Assembly: GCA_944389615.1 (NCBI GenBank)
Contig: CALXNA010000006.1
Span: 1-64,000 of the forward strand
Direction of reading: 5' to 3'
Length of the DNA: 64,000 bases
Source of the DNA: an uncultured Anaerobiospirillum sp.
GTDB taxonomy: Bacteria > Pseudomonadota > Gammaproteobacteria > Enterobacterales > Succinivibrionaceae
This document shows positions 35,501 through 41,807 of the stretch, in pieces. Position 1 is the stretch's first letter; the number at the start of each line of letters is the position of its first letter. The notes below the pieces were generated by a model. That model did no database searches and had not been told where the DNA came from. It saw nothing but the letters and a program-made list of their open reading frames with translations. The position numbers and the translations under genes were made by a program.

Positions 35501-36722
35501 TAGCCTGCACTCCTGCCCCGACATAAGGCGAGTCCTTTGGAATGGTATAGGCCTTAGGCACCTCAGGTGCGGCGGTCGCTTCGGCCTGAGGTTCAGGCGA
35601 GCCCCAGATTTCAGCGGTGCGGCGCGCAATTTCCTCAGGGCTGAGCTGAATATGGTCAAGATCGCGTACGTTGGGCGGATTGAGCTTGCTCGGACGCTCC
35701 TCTTCCTCGGAGCCCGGGCTGACATAGTGTGGGGGCTCATGAGGTTGCGACGGCACCGGCTCGACAAAGGTTGGCTTGATCTTTTGGGCCTTGAGGAACT
35801 CAGGATCGGAGAAGGGATCGGCGCGGCGTGGGGCGTTACCCGTCATGCGGGGCAGCGGTTCAGTATGCTGCGGTGCGCCCAGCGGCAGGCCCAGCGGCAG
35901 GCCGACCGTGCCGCCGACGGTGCCAACAGAAGCGCCTCCTTGGGCGCCAACCGGCGCTGAGCCCGTCAGCGGGCCCATCACGCGCACATCGCCTAGCGGC
36001 GCCTTCTTGCTGCCGCCAGGCAGCTCAAACTCGGCGTGAGCCGGTTCCTTAGTGGCCTTAATCGGGGCAAACGGGGGAAAGCTGCCTCCCTGCGGCTGCC
36101 CGCTTGGCGCGCCGCCATTGGCCCCGGCGTGCGTCATTGGGCGTACGAAGGGCTGTGGATCGCGCGCGTCGATGACGACATCCATAATCGGGCCAAATTG
36201 GGGCTCGACCCGCTGCGGGCGCTCTAGCGGCAGGCTCAGGTCGAGATCGGGCTCGGTGCTATCCGGGAAGTTCTGGTCGGGCACGTGATCGACCGGCTTG
36301 ACCCCGGCAAAGAAGTCGTCGGAGAGGCTGTTGATGTTATCAAGGTCAAGATCGAGCGTGCGGCCACTGGGAGCGGCGGGTGCAGGCTGGGGCAGTTGGG
36401 GCGGCTGAGGCAACTGGGCCGGTTGAGCGGCACCATAGTATTGCTGGTAGAGATGGTGCACTGCGCTCTCAGTGTCGGGGAGGCTGTACTCGAGGCTGAC
36501 TAAGTCGAAGATGTCAAAGCTGGCGTGGCACTGCGGGCAGTCGACGGTTTGGGTGCGCGGGTTGTAGCGCATCACCTGCTCAAAGTCGCTGTGGTTGGGG
36601 TTTAAGCAGGTGAAGCTGCGCTCAGGGTCAATGCCATGCGCGCGCAAGTACTCGGGCAACTTACTGCGCAGGTAAGTCCGCGTGCTCTCATCAATGATTG
36701 GCTCTGAGTGCTGTCCTGACAT
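32532..36722 (-). CDS. Giant primase-like protein: CHC2 zinc finger, long disordered linker, TOPRIM-like C-terminus
   Basis: The 1396-residue protein opens with a DnaG-type zinc ribbon: Cys39, His44, Cys62, Cys65 within about 80 residues. Residues about 100-960 are Pro/Ala/Glu-rich, probably disordered. The C-terminal 430 residues contain a primase-core-like part (LSPAIIERYCLGFDP) and a TOPRIM-like strand-turn LVVCASELDAL with Glu1083 and Asp1085. The usual second TOPRIM motif with DxD is replaced by LCLPQEPGWNE. A final part may be a degenerate RecA-like domain, but I see no Walker A. This recalls phage primase-helicases of the T7 gp4 type, yet catalytic residues look eroded. It is convergent with the IstA-like gene, 37 bases away. 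Function unknown; binding to single-stranded DNA is plausible. Confidence 0.7.
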   Translation of the reverse strand: MSGQHSEPIIDESTRTYLRSKLPEYLRAHGIDPERSFTCLNPNHSDFEQVMRYNPRTQTVDCPQCHASFDIFDLVSLEYSLPDTESAVHHLYQQYYGAAQPAQLPQPPQLPQPAPAAPSGRTLDLDLDNINSLSDDFFAGVKPVDHVPDQNFPDSTEPDLDLSLPLERPQRVEPQFGPIMDVVIDARDPQPFVRPMTHAGANGGAPSGQPQGGSFPPFAPIKATKEPAHAEFELPGGSKKAPLGDVRVMGPLTGSAPVGAQGGASVGTVGGTVGLPLGLPLGAPQHTEPLPRMTGNAPRRADPFSDPEFLKAQKIKPTFVEPVPSQPHEPPHYVSPGSEEEERPSKLNPPNVRDLDHIQLSPEEIARRTAEIWGSPEPQAEATAAPEVPKAYTIPKDSPYVGAGVQAKALDPERRKAQENDARPEVEMPLRNPGAPSTLINGKAFDFDKKSVAEVQSGIRDVMRRNPPVPQREDNPAEVHTAISSSNPLREGPSTLIQRSSTPQAAPQGDNPYAKAFAALNATNDNATRISGYSSALHGHQHQPAPTVSTMISAEPVTPPATTPKTSIFSASTTGLDTNRHTSTLMSDNRGRILTDDFGHRVHEDELNQTKIAAARTATFDFLNPPKDEAKAAPDVILSATASAPAAASAAVAAATAAPAVASAASTDPVDQDVAALSQAATAIFSAITGIEPEGKANPAAPAVAPAPAPSGEAQPTIMVPTPAPTGAAAPAPAASEQPPVKKAKPEFFAAEEPETKILEVNPLEERPHDNTPELAPLAGDLDLPDIAKLDGVSPIDDDELGLLDSKLNPLARTVHKDPGFTLSEEEPETSGPQDAFSTLTATANALHPQGQGAPLSALQPSAPAAAPAAPIPVTPAQVTHVAPLSPVPPVQAPQATPLTPVVPQVTAAPTPRAAPAPMAQVAPQVAPSAPVAQPQVATVAANPVTATSAAAARELTAPAALPSQVRGTLSHYLQRCKDAVGACAYFTAQGLSPAIIERYCLGFDPAYRVEPNFNANAGFEPWQVPMWQAAIIPLNEDSYVAYDLNSPDLMHPDKRYVGQERCFNLNVLNDELTGPLVVCASELDALALLSLNVQTVALGATQHAGLLLEALLESDLSSCALYLCLPQEPGWNEVRDYLLRELSSRGVAVRALDLSYPYGSIIQAFSQDLPSLTSKLTQLNSIGDITLQAAVTPQTLTPNHLVLNLETLARLELSPMMYAISSPAVALSRLVLASLIENKHNAILYAGSKMQWQMICSLLTFNQGQYGALPGALGLSMAGYQARFLELPLEQSAAMLEATLNHGLVAARLSGMAPTLMVDTFAFDHSMCAQLSPRLAQLASEFQVPVVVWCSCEQQSIFEGNALQTLAINQGNDNELIFTTLDSSCRLHSFSTKQG

Positions 36723-36823
36723 ACCATGGCCTCATGCGCAGAGTGAAACTCCCAGCCCTTGCGGTCACGCAAGGTGAGTCAACAAGCAATGCAAGCACCG
36801 GCCTAAGACCGCTTGTTTAGGCC

Positions 36824-37789
36824 CTAGACGCGCTCGCCCACAATCCATCTTATTATAACTGATGCAAGTAATAATCCGGCTGTGGCGGTTACGGTGACGG
36901 CGGCGCCAAACTCAGGCAGCTGCGGCCCGGTCAGGCCCCACGTCTCCGGCGCTTGCGCGGTGCGCTCATTGGTGCGCATAGGCTTTTCATCGGAGTAGCT
37001 GCAGCAGATGTTAAAGAGGCCACTGTGCTTGCTCTCCTCGCCCTTAGGGTAGCCGTAGTTGCGGCGCAGCTCGGTGCGCAGGCGCTTGATTAGCTGATCG
37101 CCCTTGGCGGTGCTGACATCGCCGAGGCGCACGCGGCTTGGGTCAATGCGCCCTCCGGCGCCGCCTGAGGTCACAAGTGGCACCTGCGCGCGGTGGAGCA
37201 GATCGACCACGCTGGCCTTGGCAAAGAGATCGTCGATGGCTTCGGCTACATAGACGTTATGCGGCAAGCTGTTGGGCGCGGCCCCGCCTGCGTATTGGGC
37301 CTGCAGGCGCCGCTGTGCAAGGCTAGACGGCGTAGGCAGGACGCTCAGTGGCGTGGCGCGCAGCGCGGTGAGCTCCGCCTCGCTCGTGCCCAGCGCCGGG
37401 GCAAGGTAGGCGGCGACATTGTCGCGCGTGAGCTTGACCTCGAGCGTCTTGAGCTTGAGGTAGGGGTTGATATCGCACAGGCGCGCGCCCAGCGTTTGCG
37501 CCTTGCTCGCACCAATGGTGGTGCTTAAGGTATGCAGCTGGCGATTGGAGTTTGACAGCTCAATGGTGTCGCAATCGAGCAAGGTGATCGCGCCGACGCC
37601 GGTGCGGCATAGCGACTCGGCGATCCACGAACCGACGCCCCCGTTGCCAAGAACTACGACCTGCGCATTTTGCAGGCGCAAAAAGCCCTCATAGCCGTAA
37701 AGGGCGCAGATCCCCTTAAAGCGCTCCAACTGTTCTTGTTGTACTGCAGGGGGCAACTTCAAAAAAGCAAAATCAGGACAAGAGGCCAT
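36824..37789 (-). CDS. tcdA: tRNA threonylcarbamoyladenosine dehydratase
   Basis: TcdA (CsdL) is an E1-like ATP-dependent enzyme that cyclises t6A at position 37 of ANN-decoding tRNAs to ct6A. I choose the ATG at 37789 before ASCPDFAF (RBS weak; an in-frame start at 37870 would add 27 residues). This gives 321 residues. Motifs: LYGYEGFLRLQNAQVVVLG, the nucleotide loop GNGGVGSW, NSNRQLHTL, and VTSGGAGGRIDP for the dehydratase site. A C-terminal hydrophobic stretch near LLLASVIIRW could anchor it to the membrane, as in E. coli. A roughly 40-residue Ala/Pro-rich insertion lies near 130-170. It is probably a single-gene unit; the tRNA pair is divergent. Confidence 0.9.
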   Translation of the reverse strand: MASCPDFAFLKLPPAVQQEQLERFKGICALYGYEGFLRLQNAQVVVLGNGGVGSWIAESLCRTGVGAITLLDCDTIELSNSNRQLHTLSTTIGASKAQTLGARLCDINPYLKLKTLEVKLTRDNVAAYLAPALGTSEAELTALRATPLSVLPTPSSLAQRRLQAQYAGGAAPNSLPHNVYVAEAIDDLFAKASVVDLLHRAQVPLVTSGGAGGRIDPSRVRLGDVSTAKGDQLIKRLRTELRRNYGYPKGEESKHSGLFNICCSYSDEKPMRTNERTAQAPETWGLTGPQLPEFGAAVTVTATAGLLLASVIIRWIVGERV

Positions 37790-38034
37790 AACCAACTCAC
37801 GCAGATGAACATCACGCCACCCCGCGGCTTTGCCATTCAGCGGCTTAGCCGTCCAGCAACTGCGCCGCATTGCGGCACCGCCGTGCCTTAGGGATAGCAG
37901 CCTAACCGCGCCGGTTCGCCGCGCGGCGGCGGGCGGGGCGAGGTTAGCGCCTCTGTTGTACCACAGATTAGCCCGAGTTTATGGCCTTTGCTAGCTTGGG
38001 GAGTGCCGTAAGAAATTTTTTTTGGGGCCTAGGC

Positions 38035-38063
38035 TTCACAAGCGCGAATCTCATTGCTATAAT
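38035..38063 (+). promoter_or_regulatory. Sigma-70 promoter of the tRNA pair
   Basis: TTCACA (38035-38040), a 17-base spacer and a perfect TATAAT (38058-38063) are followed by a GC-rich discriminator (GCTCCCCGC), typical of stringently controlled stable-RNA promoters. The first tRNA begins 33 bases after the -10. Confidence 0.85.
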
Positions 38064-38095
38064 GCTCCCCGCTTGATGAGCTCAAATGAGCTTGT

Positions 38096-38172
38096 GATCC
38101 CGTAGCTCAGTTGGATAGAGTATCAGTTTCCGAAGCTGACGGTCATGAGTTCGACTCTCATCGGGATCACCA
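38096..38172 (+). tRNA. tRNA-Arg (anticodon CCG)
   Basis: The acceptor arms GATCCCG and CGGGATC pair perfectly, followed by discriminator A and an encoded CCA. The D arm, an anticodon arm with loop TTCCGAA, and the T arm ATGAG-TTCGACT-CTCAT are all present. It reads CGG codons. It shares a transcript with tRNA-Leu 12 bases downstream. Confidence 0.95.
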
Positions 38173-38184
38173 TTAGGTGGCTGT

Positions 38185-38269
38185 GCGAAGATGGCGGAAT
38201 TGGTAGACGCGCTAGCTTCAGGTGTTAGTGCCGCAAGGTGTGTGGGTTCGAGTCCCATTCTTCGCACCA
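38185..38269 (+). tRNA. tRNA-Leu (anticodon CAG)
   Basis: Acceptor arms GCGAAGA and TCTTCGC pair, with ACCA at the end. The anticodon loop TTCAGGT gives CAG for CTG codons, and a long variable arm marks class II Leu tRNA. It is cotranscribed with tRNA-Arg. Confidence 0.95.
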
Positions 38270-38295
38270 GCATGAGAACCTAATGATAAGAATTG

Positions 38296-38316
38296 AGACA
38301 CTGCGGTGTCTTTTTT
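38296..38316 (+). terminator. Terminator of the tRNA pair
   Basis: GACAC and GTGTC form a short stem with a TGCG loop followed by six T (38311-38316) on the plus strand, 27 bases after tRNA-Leu. Confidence 0.8.
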
Positions 38317-38334
38317 CTTGCCTCTATGTTGTAT

Positions 38335-39135
38335 CTATGCAAGAGCCCGCCAAGCGCGGTGAGTGAGACTGAGCAGCGTCTGCTGCAGCATCAGAGGCGC
38401 CTCCGGTGGTGGCGACACTGCAGGCAGCGCGGCCTGTGGTGGTGGCGTGCGCATCCGACACTCACTGGCGGTAAATAAGAGATAGGGCAGGTCGCGGCCT
38501 GCCTCACAGCCTGCCTCGGAGGCTGGCCCCTGAGGCTCTGCTGCGTTAGGGGCGCGCGCGATGATGTGCACCAAGCACGCAAGACCTTGGCGATCGCGAT
38601 AGACGTGGCTGTCGATGCGGTCGTAATCCCAGAACTTCCCCAAGCGCCCCCAAGCAATGGGCTGCGCCACCGCGCGCGAGTAGTCGATGTTATGCGCGAC
38701 GGCATAACCCTCAATGACCACCATCTGGCCGCAGAAGTGCTGCGTGAGATAGCGATAGAGCGGGCCCTCGGTGCGCGGCGTGCACGGGAATACGATGCGC
38801 CGCTCGGTTAAGTGCCACGGCTGTGTCTGCGGCTGGGGCTGTGTCTGCGGCTGGGGCTGGGGCTGAGCCTGCGGCTGGGGCTGCGCTTGCGCTTGCACCT
38901 GCAGCTGCGCGGGTGATGCGCTCAAGCTGGCGCGCAGTTGATGCTGCGTCACGGGATTGAGCGGCATGAGCGTGAGCAGCTCGTGGGGCGCATCGGCCAA
39001 GAGGCGCGGCGTGCACGGCGGACAGGCCGCGGCGGTGCTGCGCAGCATGATGACGTAACAGGTCTGGGTGTTAGGCAGAATGCCTACGGTCAAGGTCGGG
39101 CCCATCAATAGGCCGCTCAGACGAATCGGTAGCAT
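38335..39135 (-). CDS. Unknown protein with a Gln-Pro repeat segment
   Basis: I choose the ATG at 39135, which follows AGGAG by 5 bases; this gives 266 residues. The N-terminal 60 residues or so are hydrophobic/mixed with several Cys, but I see no clear signal peptide. Residues about 85-110 are alternating Gln-Pro/Ala/Thr, coded by 18-base tandem repeats. A more conserved-looking domain follows (RIVFPCTPRTEGPLYRYL, VVIEGYAVAHN, WGRLGKFWDYDRI). I recognise no family. A strong hairpin with a T-rich tail lies just ahead of its RBS, which may be the fldA terminator or a leader attenuator. Confidence 0.6.
   Translation of the reverse strand: MLPIRLSGLLMGPTLTVGILPNTQTCYVIMLRSTAAACPPCTPRLLADAPHELLTLMPLNPVTQHQLRASLSASPAQLQVQAQAQPQPQAQPQPQPQTQPQPQTQPWHLTERRIVFPCTPRTEGPLYRYLTQHFCGQMVVIEGYAVAHNIDYSRAVAQPIAWGRLGKFWDYDRIDSHVYRDRQGLACLVHIIARAPNAAEPQGPASEAGCEAGRDLPYLLFTASECRMRTPPPQAALPAVSPPPEAPLMLQQTLLSLTHRAWRALA
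38821..38880. repeat. 18-bp tandem repeats coding QPQTQP units
   Basis: Two identical units CTGTGTCTGCGGCTGGGG (38821-38838 and 38839-38856), a 6-base fragment, and a third variant unit (38863-38880) lie inside the unknown gene. Unit changes would preserve the frame. Confidence 0.8.
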
Positions 39136-39161
39136 AGAAACTCCTTTTGCAGGCAAAACAA

Positions 39162-39202
39162 AGCCCCAGAGGCCACCGCGGCAAGCGGCACCCTCTGGGG
39201 CT
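39162..39202 (-). terminator. Hairpin between fldA and the unknown gene
   Basis: AGCCCCAGAGG and CCTCTGGGGCT form a perfect 11-bp stem with a 19-base loop; on the minus strand it is followed by TTTGTTTT. It lies 137 bases after the fldA stop and 27 bases ahead of the next start, so it can be the fldA terminator or attenuate the gene downstream. Confidence 0.7.
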
Positions 39203-39338
39203 GTTATGATTAATGTAACCGAAAAAGGAGCGAAGTGCGCAAAAAGGGGGCTTAACGCACTGACGCTTAGTGCGAGCGCGGCGCCGGGCTGCTCTGGGCG
39301 CCGTGTGCGGCCTAGGCGCTATGCTGCGCTGAGCGGGT

Positions 39339-39851
39339 TTACTCTAGGCCAAAGGCCGGTCGGATCAGGGCGCACCACTCCTTGATGCGCTGGTCGGTGA
39401 GCTCAGGCTGATTATCTTCGTCTAAGGCAAGGCCCACGAAGTTGTCGTGGTTGTAGAGCGGCAGAGGGCTGGTGAAGTCATAGCCCTTGGTCGGCCAAAA
39501 GCCTACGAACTTGGCGCCGCGGAACTGGAAGGTCTCGTAGAGCATGCCCATGCCATCTAAGAAGGTGTCCGGGTAGTTGATTTGGTCGCCGGTACCAAAG
39601 AGGGCGACCGTCTTACCCTCAAAGTTCATGTTCTCGAGCTTGGGCATGAAATTATTCCAGTCCTCTTGGAGCGCACCGACACTCCAAGTGGAGGTGCCGA
39701 TGATGAGGTAAGGGTAGTCGCCCATCTTCTCGCCTTCGCAGCAGATGTTGTGCACAGCGACCTTGTCAGCGCCGAGCTCTTGGGCAATGCGCTTGGCAAT
39801 GTTGCCGGTGGTGCCAGTATAGGTGCCGTAAAATAAACCAATTTGCTTCAT
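39339..39851 (-). CDS. fldA: Flavodoxin (long-chain)
   Basis: Flavodoxin is a small FMN electron carrier for reductive enzymes such as IspG/IspH, anaerobic ribonucleotide reductase and pyruvate formate-lyase activation. The 170-residue length fits the long-chain class. The FMN phosphate loop is FYGTYTGTTGNIA (usual form T-x-T-G-x-T), the 50s loop is IIGTSTWSVGALQEDW with a Trp over the flavin, and the 90s loop is LFGTGDQINYPDTFLDGMG. The RBS is weak; a TTG at 39854 is an alternative start. Presence of flavodoxin suits an anaerobic or iron-limited life but does not prove it. Confidence 0.95.
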   Translation of the reverse strand: MKQIGLFYGTYTGTTGNIAKRIAQELGADKVAVHNICCEGEKMGDYPYLIIGTSTWSVGALQEDWNNFMPKLENMNFEGKTVALFGTGDQINYPDTFLDGMGMLYETFQFRGAKFVGFWPTKGYDFTSPLPLYNHDNFVGLALDEDNQPELTDQRIKEWCALIRPAFGLE

Positions 39852-40103
39852 CAAACACAGGCCTTAACAAGTGCGCACAAGCGCCAAAGACACAAGAAGG
39901 GAGCGCGAAAGTAGCTCGCTACGCTAAAGATAGCATATTAGCGCCCGCGGCAAAACGGGCTTTTACTCCCAATGCTATGCAGCTCAAACCCGTAGGCGGC
40001 CCTAGGCGAAGGCCCGCTGCAACGGGCGGTGGGGCAGACTGCGGCGAGGTTGGCTGCAGGCAGCGGCGGGGCGGTCAGCGCGGGACGCTGTGGGGCGCCG
40101 CTG

Positions 40104-41324
40104 CTACTGCGCGGAGCGGACGATCGCGCGGCAGGCGATCAACACCTCATCTAAGAATGGGCCTTGGGCAAATGGGCCTTCGCGCACGGCGGAGGTGATG
40201 ATGGCCTCGGCTTGCTCTAAGGCGCTATTTTGGTTGACGATTTGCCCGGCTTGGAGATGGATCGAGCCATCGGCGCCGAAGACGTCAAAGCGGGTCGGCA
40301 GCACTAAGCCGTACTCTTGGAGGTAGAGCGCATGCTCGAGATCATTCTCCGGGTGCTGGGCGACGGCGCGGCGCAGGTTGAGCGCCAAGTTGTAGGCGTC
40401 GGCGGCCGCAATACCAAAGTGGCGGTGGCCTAAGCTCTCGACAGCATAGCGGCGCGACAGCGCAATGATGCGCAGCTGCTCGCGGTCGACATAGACCGAA
40501 GATAAGTCCATCGCGGAGATATAGCTGCGCTCAATCAACTCCTCGGCCCATGCCTGCGACATGGCCAAGAGGACGACGTCCGAGTTGGTGGCAAAGACTT
40601 GGTACTGCTCCTTTAAGACCAGAGGTCCGGTGATGATGGCCTGAGGGTCGAGCTTGACGAAGTCATCGACCGGCTCACCTACTTGGAAGTAAGGGGTGAT
40701 GATGTCGCACTCCATGCCGTGAAGCGTCATCAGCTCGTTGAAGGTGACGCCGTTTAAGCCCGCGCGGCCGGGCTCGAAGTCGCCATCACGGCGAATGTCC
40801 TCAGGAGCGTATTGGTCGCGTAAGGTGTTGTTGAACAAGGCGGCATCGGCGACCTTCGGGGTCTTGGTATAGGTGGGCAGCACGACGCCGTAGAGCTCGC
40901 ATAAGATGCCATCACGCATGTTGATGAAAGGGTCATGGTGACGCGTATTCCACATGCAGGTGGCCACGACGTGGGCATAGTAAGGGCTCTGATAGACGCG
41001 GGCCTCAGTCAGGCGCATCAGGACATGGGCGCTTGGGCTAATCAAGAGATAGCAGTCGATTTCACCGGAGTCATCACAATGAATTTGCAGCATGCGCTTC
41101 TCAAGGTAGCCCTCTTGAACCCAGCGCTCGGCGAGCTCAGGGCGTGCAGCTAATATGTCATACTTGCCATCGGCGCTAACGTAGAAGGCGTAATTTTCGC
41201 CGCGGTCGCGATCGACTTCGATGGTGATGCCATCAGGCAGCATCTCGCCTACCGGCAGGATGCTGGGCGCGGTGTCATCGAGGTCGAGGACAAAAAGAGA
41301 TTCGTTGACGTTGAAGCTAGCCAT
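40104..41324 (-). CDS. Cytoplasmic protein of unknown function
   Basis: I choose the ATG at 41324, preceded by AGGAG at 8-9 bases; this gives 406 residues or so. It has no signal peptide, membrane segment or low-complexity region, and its regular alternating pattern suggests a globular multi-domain protein. Recognisable stretches include LFVLDLDDTAPSILP at the start, which superficially looks like a DxD phosphatase motif but lacks the rest, and ATCMWNTRHHDPFINM near 130-145, which has clustered His and Cys. I do not recognise a family. It is flanked by fldA downstream and the acrB terminator region upstream and seems to be its own unit. Confidence 0.7.
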   Translation of the reverse strand: MASFNVNESLFVLDLDDTAPSILPVGEMLPDGITIEVDRDRGENYAFYVSADGKYDILAARPELAERWVQEGYLEKRMLQIHCDDSGEIDCYLLISPSAHVLMRLTEARVYQSPYYAHVVATCMWNTRHHDPFINMRDGILCELYGVVLPTYTKTPKVADAALFNNTLRDQYAPEDIRRDGDFEPGRAGLNGVTFNELMTLHGMECDIITPYFQVGEPVDDFVKLDPQAIITGPLVLKEQYQVFATNSDVVLLAMSQAWAEELIERSYISAMDLSSVYVDREQLRIIALSRRYAVESLGHRHFGIAAADAYNLALNLRRAVAQHPENDLEHALYLQEYGLVLPTRFDVFGADGSIHLQAGQIVNQNSALEQAEAIITSAVREGPFAQGPFLDEVLIACRAIVRSAQ

Positions 41325-41807
41325 GCGGCATATCTCCTCTTCCAAGGCCCGAGAGAGCAAAAGCGCTGCCTGAAGTTAGACGAGCTATCGGTTCCCGCTG
41401 CGCGCTGGGCCGACAAGCGCAGACGGCAACCACAAGTTAGTTGGCTAAGAATAGCGCAATGCATGGCCGGTGCCCAAGGCCGTGACAAACATTATCACGC
41501 TGCCGTTTTTATGCGTTTCGTCACCTTCGGCGCGCCCACGGCAACCGTTCGCAGCGCGGGCTGCGGGTGTTTTGCTGTATCTAGAGAACGGCGCAATAAA
41601 AAGCCCCGTGTCCGCGTGGACACAGGGCTTAAGCGCCCGATATGGTCTCAGGCGCCAAAGGATTGTTGGGTATGTCGCCGCGAGGTTGCGTCCTCGCAGC
41701 TGAGCACCTTGGTGGTTTTGGCTCAACCAAGGTGGTACCGCCCTGAGGCGGGGCCGCGCTGAGCAGCGCGCCGCAGGCGGCGTGCTGCCGCAACGGACTG
41801 TGCGCGG
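41325..41807. other. Structured intergenic region downstream of acrB
   Basis: This 483-base gap holds the acrB 3' region, the likely promoter of the unknown gene, and several hairpins: CACCTTGGT/ACCAAGGTG (41705-41733), GCGAGG/CCTCGC (41679-41698 region), a GC-rich stem near 41740-41752, and the terminator at 41601-41630. No protein gene is convincing. Clustering of stems ahead of a terminator could mean a small RNA made from the acrB 3' end. Confidence 0.45.
41596..41630 (-). terminator. Terminator downstream of acrB
   Basis: On the minus strand AAGCCC-x-GTGTCC pairs with GGACAC-x-GGGCTT, with one mismatch, followed by TTTTTATTG. It lies about 180 bases after the acrB stop. Confidence 0.8.

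Noticed and set aside
41705..41745. Plus-strand AAGGTGGTACCGCCC resembling the T-box AGGGTGGTACCGCG
   Set aside because: The downstream plus-strand DNA is antisense to acrB, not an amino-acid gene, and T-boxes are rare outside Firmicutes; the likeness is probably chance.
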